DNA from: Alphaproteobacteria bacterium
GTDB lineage: Bacteria; Pseudomonadota; Alphaproteobacteria; Rhodobacterales; Rhodobacteraceae
Assembly (NCBI GenBank): GCA_030431485.1
Contig: JAUIIR010000005.1
Coordinates: forward strand, 55,190-119,189
Length of the DNA stretch: 64,000 nt
Direction: 5' to 3'
Every line of letters begins with the position of its first letter. Within the stretch, counting starts at the first letter, position 1. The position numbers and the translations under genes are program-made. The notes below the pieces were generated by a model that made no database searches, was not told the DNA's origin, and saw only the letters and a program-made list of their open reading frames with translations. This document shows positions 1 through 11,075 of this stretch, one piece after another.

Positions 1-1537
<1,537 letters not shown>

Positions 1538-1572
1538 TTAGCGGTCCTGAGAAACGGCAGGCAGACAGCTTG

Positions 1573-2682
1573 TCAAAGAGAGTTCATTGGCGAGACCGAT
1601 GTACCCAGTTCAGACTCAGCCACCTCGAAATACTGGGCGCGGTCACCCAATTCGGCAAAGAGTTCCGGTCCGGTGCCGGTCATCCAGGCCTGCGCGCCCA
1701 ATGCGCAAATCTCGTCATAGAGTGCAGCGCGACGATCTGCGTCGAGATGCGCAGCAACTTCATCCAGAAGAACGATCGGAGCTGCCCCAAAATCCTCTAC
1801 AAGCGCACGCGCGTTCGACAGCACGAGCGAAATCAACAGCGCTTTCTGTTCGCCTGTCGAGCTATCTGCGGCAGGGACACCCTTGGCCGCGAACACTCCA
1901 TACAGATCGGCGCGATGCGGCCCAACCAAGGTGCGTCCAGCCGCAAGATCTCGAAACCGGCTCTCCTCAAAGGCTAGCCGAAGGTCGCTTTCGGTCTCAG
2001 GCATCTCGCCTTCTGTCTGGATCAACTCGAGCTCGGCAGCGGGAAATTGAGTGCTGGCTTCGCTCTGTGCTTTAGCAATCCGATGCATCGTATGGAGGCG
2101 GTTGGCGTGAATGGCTGAGCCAGATTGTGCCATCTGCGCTTCGAGTGCCTTGTACCACATTGGATCACGCACCTGTTCCTTGAGGAGCCGGTTGCGTTCG
2201 CGCATCGCCTTTTCGTAGCTCAATGACACCTCCCCATGTGACGGAAAGAAGCTGAGCGTCATACGATCCAAAAACCGCCGCCGCCCTTCAGCACCTTCGA
2301 TCCAAAGGCGATCCATAGATGGGAGCAACCATAAAAGACGAACCAACTCACCCAGACAGGTTTGTGGCGCCGGCTTGTCATTGATCCTAACCTGACGCGG
2401 CGCACCGTTCTCGGATTGGAAGGCGATGTCGTGGAGCCCATCTGGTGTTTCGACCAGTCCTCCGACTTTCCACCCCAGACCTTCGGGTCGGCGTGTCATG
2501 TCCTGCGCTGAGGCACGGCGCATGCCACGACCGGGTGAAAACAGCGAAACTGCTTCAATCAGGTTGGTTTTACCTGCACCATTAGGTCCATGCAATACGA
2601 CCGGTCGCGCGTCCGTATCGAGCGACACATGCAGATGCGAACGGAAGTGCGAGAGGGTTAGGCGGTTGATGTGAAGCGACAA
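1573..2682 (-). CDS. recF: DNA replication and repair protein RecF
   Basis: SMC-like ATPase of the RecFOR pathway that helps load RecA at single-strand gaps. The 369-residue length is normal. Visible are the N-terminal LxLxxFRS start, Walker A GPNGAGKT at residues 32-39, an STGEQKALL signature-like segment and a Walker B-type IVLLDEVAAHLD near the C-terminus. The start codon appears to be TTG at 2682, preceded by a G-rich stretch; no ATG gives the conserved N-terminus. It lies 29 bases downstream of dnaN and 107 bases upstream of gyrB, probably co-transcribed with dnaN. Confidence 0.95.
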   Translation of the reverse strand: MSLHINRLTLSHFRSHLHVSLDTDARPVVLHGPNGAGKTNLIEAVSLFSPGRGMRRASAQDMTRRPEGLGWKVGGLVETPDGLHDIAFQSENGAPRQVRINDKPAPQTCLGELVRLLWLLPSMDRLWIEGAEGRRRFLDRMTLSFFPSHGEVSLSYEKAMRERNRLLKEQVRDPMWYKALEAQMAQSGSAIHANRLHTMHRIAKAQSEASTQFPAAELELIQTEGEMPETESDLRLAFEESRFRDLAAGRTLVGPHRADLYGVFAAKGVPAADSSTGEQKALLISLVLSNARALVEDFGAAPIVLLDEVAAHLDADRRAALYDEICALGAQAWMTGTGPELFAELGDRAQYFEVAESELGTSVSPMNSL

Positions 2683-2711
2683 CAGCGCCCCCCTTTAAAG
2701 GCGCAGTCGGC

Positions 2712-3830
2712 TCACACCCGCATGGGCATGACGACGTAGACAGCGCTGGTGTCATTTCCCTCGCGCATCAAGGTCGGGTCGCCGGCAGAATTGAACATGA
2801 ACACGGCGTTTTCGCGGTCAACCTGGCTGGCGATCTCAAGCAGGTACTTGGCATTGAAGCCAATTTCTAACCTGTCATCACCATAAGCCACAGCAAGCTC
2901 TTCTTCGGCGGCGCCACTGTCAGGTGCATTGACAGACAGGATCAGGCGATCTTCGTCCAACTGCATTTTGACCGCACGCGACCGTTCGGAGGACACGGTC
3001 GCAACCCGATCCACTGCCTTTGCAAACTCAGCAGCGTCCACTTCAAGGCGGCGTGTGTTACCTTGCGGTATGACGCGAGTGTAGTCCGGGAAGGTGCCGT
3101 CGATCACTTTTGACGTCAGAGTGATGTCCGGAGTGGCAAACCGGACTTTGGTTTCCGATACCGACACAGCGATCTGCATGTCATCATCGTCCAATAGCTT
3201 GCGCAACTCTCCAACTGTTTTCCGAGGAACGATTACACCCGGCATTTCAGACGCGCCGTCAGGCAGGGGCGCATCAATGCGGGCAAGCCGATGGCCATCG
3301 GTCGCCACACAGCGCAGAACGCGTCCATCCTCACTGTCCGAGACATGCATGTACACGCCGTTCAGATAGTACCGTGTTTCCTCGGTTGAGATCGCAAACT
3401 TCGATTTGTCGAAGAGACGACGCAACACGGGTGCCGGAGCGGAGAAGTTGGCGCTGTACTCGGACGATGCCATCACGGGAAAGTCTTCTTTCGGCAGAGT
3501 CGCGAGAGAAAAGTTTGAGCGACCGGCTTCGACCGTTAGGCGACCAGAGGCGCTGTCCTCTGAAACCGAAACCAAAGCACCATCCGGCAGTTTGCGAACA
3601 ATTTCATGCAATGTGACGGCAGAAACCGTCGTTGCGCCAGCGCGTTCAACCTGAGCAACGGCGCGGTCAACCACTTCAATATCAAGATCGGTCGCGCGAA
3701 ACTGAACCGACTCACCCTCGGCTTCGATCAAGACATTTGCCAGAATGGGGATCGTGTTGCGCCGCTCGACAACGGACTGAGCCTGCGACACCGCCTTGAG
3801 CAGCGTTCCGCGTTCCATGCTGAATTTCAT
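2712..3830 (-). CDS. dnaN: DNA polymerase III sliding clamp (beta subunit)
   Basis: Ring-shaped processivity clamp of the replicative polymerase. The 372-residue protein has the three-fold repeated clamp layout. It begins MKFSMERGTLLKAVSQAQSV and ends with the conserved YVVMPMRV tail, which in this family forms part of the partner-binding pocket. It sits between dnaA and recF on the same strand. The dnaA-dnaN gap of 154 bases contains a short hairpin (3939-3958), so dnaN may have its own promoter or be modulated there. Confidence 0.97.
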   Translation of the reverse strand: MKFSMERGTLLKAVSQAQSVVERRNTIPILANVLIEAEGESVQFRATDLDIEVVDRAVAQVERAGATTVSAVTLHEIVRKLPDGALVSVSEDSASGRLTVEAGRSNFSLATLPKEDFPVMASSEYSANFSAPAPVLRRLFDKSKFAISTEETRYYLNGVYMHVSDSEDGRVLRCVATDGHRLARIDAPLPDGASEMPGVIVPRKTVGELRKLLDDDDMQIAVSVSETKVRFATPDITLTSKVIDGTFPDYTRVIPQGNTRRLEVDAAEFAKAVDRVATVSSERSRAVKMQLDEDRLILSVNAPDSGAAEEELAVAYGDDRLEIGFNAKYLLEIASQVDRENAVFMFNSAGDPTLMREGNDTSAVYVVMPMRV

Positions 3831-3938
3831 GCATTCATCCCCCGTCTGACCGGACGCCGACAGTAACCCGCATCAGGGTTGCTCTCCAAGCCCTTGTTTT
3901 GCAATTTCTTGGCCGGATTGAGCGCAGCGTCAAGGGCG

Positions 3939-3958
3939 GGCGTGCAGTAACGCACGCC
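3939..3958 (-). terminator. Hairpin in the dnaA-dnaN gap (possible attenuator or weak terminator)
   Basis: A perfect 7-bp stem (GGCGTGC / GCACGCC) with a 6-base loop lies just after the dnaA stop codon. No run of U follows on the minus strand, so it is a weak terminator candidate at best. It could instead be an mRNA-processing or attenuation hairpin between dnaA and dnaN. Confidence 0.35.
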
Positions 3959-3984
3959 ACAGCCGTGTCTGTTGTCTCTGGGAC

Positions 3985-5367
3985 TCAGGCTTCGAGCGAT
4001 CGGCGGAGCAATTCCACGTCTTCGGCTATCTGTGCGTCCTGCTTTTTTAGTTCCTCGATCCGGCGGACACCATGCATCACTGTGGTGTGATCGCGCCCCC
4101 CGAAGTGCCGGCCGATTTCAGGGAGCGACCGTGTGGTCAATTGCTTGCACAGGTACATGGCAATCTGGCGCGGCCGTGCAAACGTACGAACGCGCTTCGG
4201 ACCAATAAGGTCAGAATGGCGGATCAGGTAGTGATCCGCAACTTTGCGTTGGATTTCTTCAATTGAAACCTTGCGCTCGGACACCCGAAGTATGTCCGTC
4301 AGACATTCTTGCGTCAGATCCATCGAGATCGGTTTGCCGACAAGAGATGCAAAGGCGAAAAGGCGCGTCAGAGCCCCCTCAAGAATACGTACATTGCTGA
4401 CGATGCGGGCCGCGAGAAATTCCAAAATACCACGCTCAACTTCAAGACCGGGATACATACGCGCGTACATTTCAGACTTAGCCTGAAGGATGCCCAGACG
4501 CAGCTCGTAGTCCGTTGGGTGCAGATCGACGACCAAACCGCTCTGAAGACGTGACCGAATGCGATTCTCAAGATCCTTGATTTCATCCGGCGCACGGTCA
4601 GCAGAAATGATGATCTGTTTGTGCTGGTCGACAAGTGCATTGAAGGTGTGAAAAAACTCTTCCTGAGTGCTGTCTTTCCCGGCAATGAACTGAACGTCAT
4701 CGACCATCAGGACATCGACCGAGCGGAACATTTCCTTGAAGTCCATCATTTTGCGGTCACGCAAGGCTTGAACAAACCGATACATGAATTGTTCGGCCGA
4801 CAAATTCAGGACATTAAGATGAGGTTGCTTGCTACGCAGTTCCCAAGCGATAGCATGCATAAGGTGGGTCTTGCCGAGACCGACCCCACCGTAAAGGAAT
4901 AGCGGGTTGAACGTAACCGGCCCACCCTCTGCCACACGCCGCGCCGCTGCGTGCGCCAACTCGTTGGGTTTACCAACAACAAAAGTGTCAAAGGTAAAAC
5001 GTTTGTCGAGAGGTGACCCGCTTAAAGTGTCCGCATGAGTCTGTTTCTTGGTATGAACTTCAGGGGACGCAAGGGCTTCTGCTGAAGTCGGAGCGGTTTC
5101 TGCACGTGTCGTTTCGGTCGACGATGCCGGAGCGGTGTCAAACACGATTCGTCTGATCGAAGGATCGACACGCGCAATTTTTGACAACAGCATATCGCCG
5201 TAGTTCAGCGATACATAATTACCCATAAAATTGGTTGGGACACAGAAACGGGCGATACCGTCTTGGACACCAATGTATTGCAGTGGTTCGATCCAGCTTC
5301 GGAAGCTATTGACCCCCATTGTCTCATGAAGCTCATCTCGAATTGTTCCCCACTGGTCTTTTGTCAT
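3985..5367 (-). CDS. dnaA: Chromosomal replication initiator protein DnaA
   Basis: AAA+ ATPase that binds DnaA boxes and melts the origin. Starting at ATG 5367 the protein is 460 residues. Domain I (WGTIRDELHETMGVNSF) is followed by a linker near residues 80-120, Walker A GGVGLGKT at 160-167, Walker B VDVLMVDDVQFI, and the domain IV DNA-binding signature GRDHTTVMHGVRRIEEL close to the C-terminus. An upstream in-frame extension exists, but this ATG is preceded by GGGAAAAGGGACAC, a good ribosome-binding site. A long leader separates it from the best promoter candidate (5682-5709). Confidence 0.97.
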   Translation of the reverse strand: MTKDQWGTIRDELHETMGVNSFRSWIEPLQYIGVQDGIARFCVPTNFMGNYVSLNYGDMLLSKIARVDPSIRRIVFDTAPASSTETTRAETAPTSAEALASPEVHTKKQTHADTLSGSPLDKRFTFDTFVVGKPNELAHAAARRVAEGGPVTFNPLFLYGGVGLGKTHLMHAIAWELRSKQPHLNVLNLSAEQFMYRFVQALRDRKMMDFKEMFRSVDVLMVDDVQFIAGKDSTQEEFFHTFNALVDQHKQIIISADRAPDEIKDLENRIRSRLQSGLVVDLHPTDYELRLGILQAKSEMYARMYPGLEVERGILEFLAARIVSNVRILEGALTRLFAFASLVGKPISMDLTQECLTDILRVSERKVSIEEIQRKVADHYLIRHSDLIGPKRVRTFARPRQIAMYLCKQLTTRSLPEIGRHFGGRDHTTVMHGVRRIEELKKQDAQIAEDVELLRRSLEA

Positions 5368-5681
5368 GTGTCCCTTTTCCCAACTGTCTGCACGTGTTCG
5401 CACATGCTTGTCACCCTGTATGGACGATGACGTTGCACCGTCTTTGCGGCACAACGAGGGAAAAGATGCGTCGCAACCAGCCCGGACCAAACCGGACGGC
5501 CGAAACAGGAGCAGGGAACACCTGGCAAGAGGGTGTTCGCTACAGTCCTTTGCATCTATTTGGACAAGGCGATTGATCGAAGATCAATTTTGCCACCAGA
5601 CCGGAATCGAAGCAGAGACCTGTGTCGATTCTGAACTGATGGAGCCTGTCCCCCCAACGACGGTGTGACTCGCAGGACTGA
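5368..5681. other. Long intergenic leader upstream of dnaA
   Basis: This non-coding stretch lies between the dnaA start and its candidate promoter. No convincing ORF was found. Scanning both strands found no match to the consensus DnaA box TTATCCACA or a close variant, and no AT-rich unwinding region, so nothing marks this as the replication origin. If the promoter at 5682-5709 is real, the dnaA mRNA has a leader of about 300 nucleotides. Confidence 0.5.
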
Positions 5682-5709
5682 TTTATAAGGGTGCGCCGAG
5701 GCCCATCAA
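5682..5709 (-). promoter_or_regulatory. Candidate sigma-70 promoter for dnaA
   Basis: On the minus strand a -35-like TTGATG (5704-5709) and a -10-like TATAAA (5682-5687) are separated by 16 bases and point towards dnaA. This is a pattern match only; its distance from the dnaA ATG implies a leader of about 310 nucleotides. Confidence 0.45.
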
Positions 5710-5781
5710 CAGAACTTCGTTGTTGACTCAGACAAAGCTGAAAAAGAATCTCCGACCGGTGCAGGCCTGCGCAAGAGACAA

Positions 5782-5810
5782 GAAAAAACGCCGCCTCAAT
5801 CAGGCGGCGT
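5782..5810 (-). terminator. Rho-independent terminator of rpsT
   Basis: A perfect 9-bp GC-rich stem (acgccgcct, 5788-5796, paired with aggcggcgt, 5802-5810) with a 5-base loop is followed on the minus strand by six U residues (5783-5788 on the plus strand as A). It lies about 40 bases downstream of the rpsT stop codon and is a textbook intrinsic terminator. Confidence 0.9.
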
Positions 5811-5847
5811 CTTGATTTCGAAGTGTGGTTTTGTCAGGCGGCGATTC

Positions 5848-6111
5848 TCAGCCGAGTGCCTTAACACGCGCTGCCAGACGGGACACTTTCCGCGATGCTG
5901 TGTTCTTGTGGAACACGCCTTTGGTCACGCCGCGCATGATTTCGGGCTGCGCTGCGCGCAGGGCAGCGGTCGCCGCGTCCTTGTCGCCGGATGCGATAGC
6001 TTCTTCAACTTTGCGGAGGAATGTACGGATGCGCGAACGACGCGCTTTGTTGACTGCAAAGCGCTTATCGTTCTGCTTTGCGCGCTTCTTTGCCTGGGGC
6101 GAATTTGCCAT
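5848..6111 (-). CDS. rpsT: 30S ribosomal protein S20
   Basis: Small-subunit ribosomal protein of 87 residues, strongly basic, starting [17 protein letters not shown] and carrying the family's conserved [14 protein letters not shown] helix and the [18 protein letters not shown] segment. It binds 16S rRNA early in 30S assembly. It is monocistronic, with a clear terminator downstream and 155 bases to the enoyl-CoA hydratase gene upstream. The dnaA-rpsT neighbourhood is common in alphaproteobacteria. Confidence 0.97.
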   Translation of the reverse strand: MANSPQAKKRAKQNDKRFAVNKARRSRIRTFLRKVEEAIASGDKDAATAALRAAQPEIMRGVTKGVFHKNTASRKVSRLAARVKALG

Positions 6112-6266
6112 GTGATACGTCCTGATCAGTTCGGTTCAAATAGGGTTGCATATGAAAGCACGCCCGGAACCATCGACCGGATCGAATCTTGCCTGAGCGG
6201 GCATCACACGCATGTGCCGGGGCGTATAGCCCCAGACACTATTTAAGGAAAGCCCTCTTTTTGCGC

Positions 6267-7043
6267 CTATCGGTCGCGGAACTGAGGTGTACGCTTTTCA
6301 AGGAAAGCAGCCATGCCTTCTTTTTGATCTTCGGTGGCAAAGAGGGAATGGAACAACCGCCGTTCAACAAGAAGCCCTTCGCTCAATGTTGTCTCATAGG
6401 CCCGGTTGACCGCTTCTTTGACTGCAAAAGTCGCCAGCATGGATTTTTCTGCTATCTTGGCTGCGGCTGATTGCGCTTCTTCCATCAGGGACTTCGCTGG
6501 AACAACGCGACTGACAAGCCCTGCGCGTTCGGCTTCTTCTGCATCCATGAAGCGACCTGTCAGATGCATATCCATAGATTTGGATTTTCCGACAAACCGT
6601 GTCAAACGCTGAGTTCCCCCGATGCCGGCGACAACACCAAGGTTGATCTCTGGCTGGCCGAATTTCGCTGTATCTGACGCAATGATGAAGTCGCACATCA
6701 TGGCGAGCTCGCATCCGCCGCCCAGTGCATAGCCTGACACAGCAGCGATGATTGGCTTGCGGACCTTGCAGACCGCCTGCGATTCAGACCCAAAGAAGTC
6801 AGACATAAACATCTCGACGAAGGACTTTTCAGACATCTCTTTGATGTCGGCCCCTGCCGCAAAGGCTTTGGCAGACCCAGTCAGGATAATGCACCGGACC
6901 TTGTCATTGCTGTCTGCTTCTTCGAGAGCGGTCGCAAGCTCAGACAACAACTGGCTATTAAGTGCGTTCAACGCATCGGGCCGATTGAGTTTGATGGTGG
7001 CAACGTGATCTTCGACTTCGACGATGATCGTCTCATAAGCCAT
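6267..7043 (-). CDS. Enoyl-CoA hydratase (crotonase family)
   Basis: Crotonase-fold enzyme of 258 residues, the usual length, expected to add water to trans-2-enoyl-CoA in fatty-acid or amino-acid breakdown in the cytoplasm. Visible are the oxyanion-hole segment [10 protein letters not shown], the second oxyanion-hole segment with the first catalytic Glu ([15 protein letters not shown]), the second Glu segment ([20 protein letters not shown]), and the C-terminal [18 protein letters not shown] typical of short-chain enoyl-CoA hydratases. ATG 7043 is preceded by GGAG. It lies 65 bases downstream of mutM on the same strand. The exact substrate cannot be told from the sequence. Confidence 0.93.
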   Translation of the reverse strand: MAYETIIVEVEDHVATIKLNRPDALNALNSQLLSELATALEEADSNDKVRCIILTGSAKAFAAGADIKEMSEKSFVEMFMSDFFGSESQAVCKVRKPIIAAVSGYALGGGCELAMMCDFIIASDTAKFGQPEINLGVVAGIGGTQRLTRFVGKSKSMDMHLTGRFMDAEEAERAGLVSRVVPAKSLMEEAQSAAAKIAEKSMLATFAVKEAVNRAYETTLSEGLLVERRLFHSLFATEDQKEGMAAFLEKRTPQFRDR

Positions 7044-7108
7044 GAGTGAGGGCTCCGTTCGGTGATCTAAGGCGTTCAGCCTTACGCATCTGATCCGCGC
7101 CGTTCAAG

Positions 7109-7960
7109 CTATCTTTGACAGGTAGGACAGTAGAAGGTCGATCTACCGGATTGAACGATACGCCGGATTTTGGCGGTGCATCCCGGGGCCCGACATGGCT
7201 CTCCCTCGCGCCCGTAGACATCAAAGCTGTGCTGAAAATATCCAAGCTCTCCATCAGCTTGCCGGAAGTCGCGGAGCGAGGACCCACCTGCTTCGATTGC
7301 TTCACTGAGCACGTCCCGAATGACCGGGACAAGACTCGAAATTCGCTCATTTGACACCCGACGGGCTGGCCGTGTTGGATGAATTTTTGATCGGAACAAG
7401 GCTTCGCAAACATAGATATTTCCGAGGCCAGCGACGATTTTTTGGTCAAGCAGCGCTGATTTCATTGGGGTATGGCGCCCACTGAGAGTGTCAATGAGGT
7501 ATTCTTCATCGAACGAGTTGCCCAAGGGTTCTGGTCCAATCGAGGCAAGAAGTGTGTGCGATTCGCCCGTGTCAGTGGCAAAAAGGTCCATCGCACCAAA
7601 GCGGCGCGGATCGTTGAACGTTATGCGGGCACCGTTCTCCATGTTCAAGACAACATGATCATGTTTCTCCGGAGCTGGGTGAGTATGAACAAACTGGCCC
7701 AAAGGGTCGCCTGACACCAGCATGCGTCCGGACATGCCAAGATGGATGAGTACCGTCTCGCCACTGTCCAAATCCCCAAGAATGTATTTGGAACGTCGAC
7801 GCAGCCGAAGCACGCGTTTCCCGGTTAGCCGCTCTGACATACGCTCGGGAAAGGGCCACCGGAGATCGGGTCGGTTTACCTGAGCGCGCGTAATGCGATA
7901 TGCCTCCATAGCCGGAGCAAGCCCGCGTCGTACCGTCTCAACCTCTGGCAATTCGGGCAT
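7109..7960 (-). CDS. mutM: Formamidopyrimidine-DNA glycosylase (Fpg/MutM)
   Basis: Base-excision repair glycosylase and AP lyase that removes 8-oxoguanine and formamidopyrimidines. The 283-residue protein begins [14 protein letters not shown], giving the catalytic Pro2 and Glu3 after Met removal. It carries the helix-two-turn-helix region ([18 protein letters not shown]) and ends in a four-cysteine zinc finger ([10 protein letters not shown] ... YCPTCQR). It is divergent from ubiE, with 84 bases between the two start codons. Confidence 0.97.
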   Translation of the reverse strand: MPELPEVETVRRGLAPAMEAYRITRAQVNRPDLRWPFPERMSERLTGKRVLRLRRRSKYILGDLDSGETVLIHLGMSGRMLVSGDPLGQFVHTHPAPEKHDHVVLNMENGARITFNDPRRFGAMDLFATDTGESHTLLASIGPEPLGNSFDEEYLIDTLSGRHTPMKSALLDQKIVAGLGNIYVCEALFRSKIHPTRPARRVSNERISSLVPVIRDVLSEAIEAGGSSLRDFRQADGELGYFQHSFDVYGREGEPCRAPGCTAKIRRIVQSGRSTFYCPTCQR

Positions 7961-7987
7961 TCTGGGTATCCTGCTTGTGTCGTCGCA

Positions 7988-8015
7988 TTGTATCGCCGTG
8001 CGGGCGCTTTATAAG
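7988..8015 (+). promoter_or_regulatory. Candidate sigma-70 promoter for ubiE-ubiB
   Basis: TTGTAT (7988-7993) and TATAAG (8010-8015) are separated by 16 bases in the short mutM-ubiE divergent gap, about 30 bases before the ubiE ATG. The -10 matches 5 of 6 consensus positions and the -35 only 3 of 6. Confidence 0.4.
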
Positions 8016-8044
8016 AAGGTCTGGCACGGGAAACGACAAGGCTT

Positions 8045-8797
8045 ATGGCAGACGAAAACAAAACAACCACGCATTTTGGTTTTCAGGATGTCCCTGAGAA
8101 CGAGAAAGCTGGTCGCGTACAGGGTGTTTTCAGCTCTGTCGCTTCAAAATATGACGTCATGAATGATGCCATGTCGTTCGGCATTCACCGGATCTGGAAA
8201 GATGCCATGATGGACTGGCTCGCGCCACGTTCAGGTCAAAAGCTGCTGGACGTGGCTGGGGGCACCGGCGACATCTCCTTCCGTTTTCTCAAGCGGGCGG
8301 GCAGTGGCCATGCGACCGTTGTGGACCTCACCGAACCAATGCTGGTTGAAGGTCGCAAGCGGGCCGAAGCAAACGCCATGAGTGACAGCCTTGATTGGGT
8401 TGTCGGTGATGCAATGAGCTTGCCCTTCGAAGACAACACATTCGATGTTTACACGATTTCATTCGGCATCCGGAACGTGACGCGCCCTCAGGAGGCCCTG
8501 AATGAGGCCTTCCGTGTGTTGCGTCCTGGTGGTCGTTTGATGGTGCTTGAGTTCAACCAGATCCCAAATGATCTGATGCAAAAGGTCTATGACCTGTACT
8601 CGTTCAACATCATTCCGCGCATGGGAAAAATGATTGCGAATGATCGCGACAGCTATCAGTACCTTGTAGAGTCGATCCGCAAGTTTCCCGACCAGGACAC
8701 GTTCCTCAGCATGGTCCGGCACGCGGGTTTTGAGAATGCCAAATACAGAAATCTGAGTATGGGCATAGCCTGCCTTCATTCCGGTTGGAAAATCTGA
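8045..8797 (+). CDS. ubiE: Ubiquinone/menaquinone biosynthesis C-methyltransferase UbiE
   Basis: SAM-dependent C-methyltransferase of the ubiquinone pathway, 250 residues. The SAM-binding motif [16 protein letters not shown] is clear. So are the family signatures [20 protein letters not shown] and [11 protein letters not shown] and the typical ending [12 protein letters not shown]. It is followed after one base by ubiB, indicating co-transcription. Given the ubiB partner and the alphaproteobacterial setting, ubiquinone is the likely product. Confidence 0.97.
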   Translation: MADENKTTTHFGFQDVPENEKAGRVQGVFSSVASKYDVMNDAMSFGIHRIWKDAMMDWLAPRSGQKLLDVAGGTGDISFRFLKRAGSGHATVVDLTEPMLVEGRKRAEANAMSDSLDWVVGDAMSLPFEDNTFDVYTISFGIRNVTRPQEALNEAFRVLRPGGRLMVLEFNQIPNDLMQKVYDLYSFNIIPRMGKMIANDRDSYQYLVESIRKFPDQDTFLSMVRHAGFENAKYRNLSMGIACLHSGWKI

Positions 8798-8798
8798 C

Positions 8799-10331
8799 GT
8801 GAGAGGCCCGCACAACATTCTTCGCCTGATCCGTACAGGTGCGACGTTGGAACGTACGGGCGCTATGGGTGTCGTTCTTGATGCATTCGACGCGCCCAAG
8901 CCATTGCGGCTGGCCGCTCGGTTGTTGGGATGGCCCTTTAAATGGTTGGGCTACTCTGGTGACCCGAATATGCCACCTGCGCCACGCGCCCTGACGGCTT
9001 TGGGCCCGGCCTATATCAAATTCGGGCAGGTACTCAGCACGCGTCCTGACGTTGTCGGCGATGAGATGGCTACGCAATTGCGTGTGCTTCAGGACAAGCT
9101 GCCTCCGTTCTCTGTTTCAGACGCCAAGAAAATGGTTGAGTCAGAGCTTGGCGTTTCGGTGGGTTCACTCTTCACGGAATTCAGCGAACCTGTCGCTGCG
9201 GCGTCCATTGCTCAGGTGCACAAGGCAAAATTATCCGAAACAGCAGAAACGGTCGCAGTCAAGGTTTTGCGGCCCAACGTCGAACGGGATTTCCGAAAGG
9301 ATATTGATGCGTTTTATTTCGCAGCCAGCCTGATTGAATTTTTGTCACCTTCGTCCCGTCGTCTGCGTCCAATGGACGTCATCACGCACTTCGAGGGTGT
9401 TGTGATGGGCGAACTGGACCTTAGGCTTGAATCCGCCGCGGCGTCTGAATTTGCGGCGAAAACGTCCAATGATCCGGGCTTTCAACTGCCCGATGTCAAA
9501 TGGGAACTCTCCGGTCGCCGTGTCATGACGCTCAGCTGGGCTGAGGGCATCCCTCTAGGGGACAACGACGCGCTGGACGCCGCGGGTCATGATCGCGTGG
9601 CGCTGAGCGAACGGGTCTTGCAGCTCTTCCTGCAACACGCGTTGCGGGACGGCTATTTCCATGCTGATATGCATCAGGGCAATCTCAAGGTTGCTCCGAA
9701 TGGCGACATTATCGCGCTCGATTTTGGCATTATGGGCCACATCGACGAATACACCCGTCGCGTCTACGCCGAGATCCTCTACGGGTTTATCCGGCGCGAT
9801 TACAAACGCGTGGCAGAAGTGCATTTCGAGGCGGGCTATGTGCCCAATGACCGCGATGTAGACGAGTTCGCACGCGCGCTCAGGGCAGTCGGGGAGCCGA
9901 TATTTGGAATGGATGCGACTCGGATCTCGATGGGACGATTGTTGAGCTATCTCTTCGAGGTGACAGAACGGTTCGGAATGGAAACGCGAACCGAACTTAT
10001 CTTGCTGCAACGGACGATGGTTGTTGTCGAAGGTGTGGCGCGTTCATTGGACCCCAAGATGAACATCTGGAACGTCGCCAAGCCGATCGTTGAGGATTAT
10101 ATCAAGACCAGCATTGGTCCTCGTGCGTTTGCAAAGGACTTGGGCAAAACCGCATTGGTGCTTGCGCGTTTTGGACCACGATTGCCGGGGTTAATGGAGC
10201 AGCTTCTGATAGCTCAGGCTCAGGGTGCGCCTGAGCCGAAGACCAGCAAACTAAAGTCGGCGGTTATCTGGACCCTTGTCGGCGCGCTTATCGGTGGGGG
10301 GATTGTCGCCCTCTTTGAAGCGCTTTTCTGA
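8799..10331 (+). CDS. ubiB: Ubiquinone biosynthesis regulatory protein kinase-like UbiB
   Basis: Atypical ABC1/ADCK-family kinase-like ATPase needed for ubiquinone synthesis, 510 residues. The KxGQ signature (YIKFGQVLSTRPDVV), the Ala-rich loop region (EPVAAASIAQVHKAKL), the catalytic-loop-like YFHADMHQGNLKV and the DFGIMG metal-binding motif are visible. A C-terminal hydrophobic segment (VIWTLVGALIGGGIVALFEAL) provides membrane anchoring. The start is GTG at 8799, one base after the ubiE stop. Confidence 0.96.
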   Translation: MRGPHNILRLIRTGATLERTGAMGVVLDAFDAPKPLRLAARLLGWPFKWLGYSGDPNMPPAPRALTALGPAYIKFGQVLSTRPDVVGDEMATQLRVLQDKLPPFSVSDAKKMVESELGVSVGSLFTEFSEPVAAASIAQVHKAKLSETAETVAVKVLRPNVERDFRKDIDAFYFAASLIEFLSPSSRRLRPMDVITHFEGVVMGELDLRLESAAASEFAAKTSNDPGFQLPDVKWELSGRRVMTLSWAEGIPLGDNDALDAAGHDRVALSERVLQLFLQHALRDGYFHADMHQGNLKVAPNGDIIALDFGIMGHIDEYTRRVYAEILYGFIRRDYKRVAEVHFEAGYVPNDRDVDEFARALRAVGEPIFGMDATRISMGRLLSYLFEVTERFGMETRTELILLQRTMVVVEGVARSLDPKMNIWNVAKPIVEDYIKTSIGPRAFAKDLGKTALVLARFGPRLPGLMEQLLIAQAQGAPEPKTSKLKSAVIWTLVGALIGGGIVALFEALF

Positions 10332-10412
10332 CCTCATACGGTTGTTCGTAACCAAATCCTAACCCTCCGCTCTCTACGGTCTTACCGAACCGCAGAATGC
10401 GAGGGATATGCT

Positions 10413-11075
10413 TTGAGAGGCATTTGGTTAAGGTCGTCGGTTTTCGGTGTTGGTTTGCTTGGCATCTTCGCTTCGGATGTTTCGGCGGGTTTGTGCGACA
10501 CCGCAGCACGTCAGGCGGCCGCGAATTCAGGTGTGCCACTGGATGTCATGCAAACGATCACGCGGCTCGAAACCGGGCGCGGGCAGGCCGCTGATCCTTG
10601 GCCGTGGACTGTGAACCACGCCGGAAACGGGTCGTGGTTTCAGACCGAGGACGACGCGCGAGCCTTTGTTTTTTCCCAGATCAAACGTGGGGAAACCAAC
10701 CTCGATATAGGGTGTTTTCAAATCAACTATCGCTGGCACGCTGATGGCTTTCGTTCCCTAGACGATATGTTCAACCCAAGTCTAAACGCTTTTTATGCCG
10801 CACAATTTTTGACGGACTTGTACCGCGAATTCGGAAATTGGACAGAAGCCGCCGGCGCGTATCACAGTCGGACGCCGGAATACGCAGAACGCTATAAGGC
10901 CAAGTTTCGCACGTTGCGAACACAGGTGGCGCAGGCGGATTCGAAACGTCCCGTAGATGACATTCGGAAAGCAACAGCATTTTGGGGACACTCAGGAAAG
11001 GCACGGCCCGGCTCGCTCTTTCTGTCCGATGCGCCTGATGCCACTCCGTTTATTGCGCTGCATCGTTCAAACTGA
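10413..11075 (+). CDS. Putative flagellar lytic transglycosylase (SLT domain)
   Basis: Exported peptidoglycan lytic transglycosylase of 220 residues. An N-terminal signal peptide (hydrophobic LRSSVFGVGLLGIFA, cleavage near VSA) precedes an SLT-type core. The probable catalytic Glu lies in TRLETGRG, followed by the conserved GCFQINYRWH and the late AAGAYHSRTPEYAERY motifs. The start must be TTG at 10413 (preceded by GAGGGAT), because the nearby ATG is out of frame. The stop overlaps the flhA start by one base, so it leads the flhA-fliR-flhB operon. By position I infer a role in opening the cell wall for the rod, like SltF of Rhodobacter sphaeroides. Confidence 0.82.
   Translation: MRGIWLRSSVFGVGLLGIFASDVSAGLCDTAARQAAANSGVPLDVMQTITRLETGRGQAADPWPWTVNHAGNGSWFQTEDDARAFVFSQIKRGETNLDIGCFQINYRWHADGFRSLDDMFNPSLNAFYAAQFLTDLYREFGNWTEAAGAYHSRTPEYAERYKAKFRTLRTQVAQADSKRPVDDIRKATAFWGHSGKARPGSLFLSDAPDATPFIALHRSN

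Noticed and set aside
5368..5847. Replication origin next to dnaA
   Set aside because: No DnaA boxes or AT-rich unwinding region were seen; the only strong structure is the rpsT terminator.
6219..6233. Hairpin GGGGC-GTATA-GCCCC as terminator of the enoyl-CoA hydratase gene
   Set aside because: The stem is only 5 bp and no U tract follows on the minus strand.
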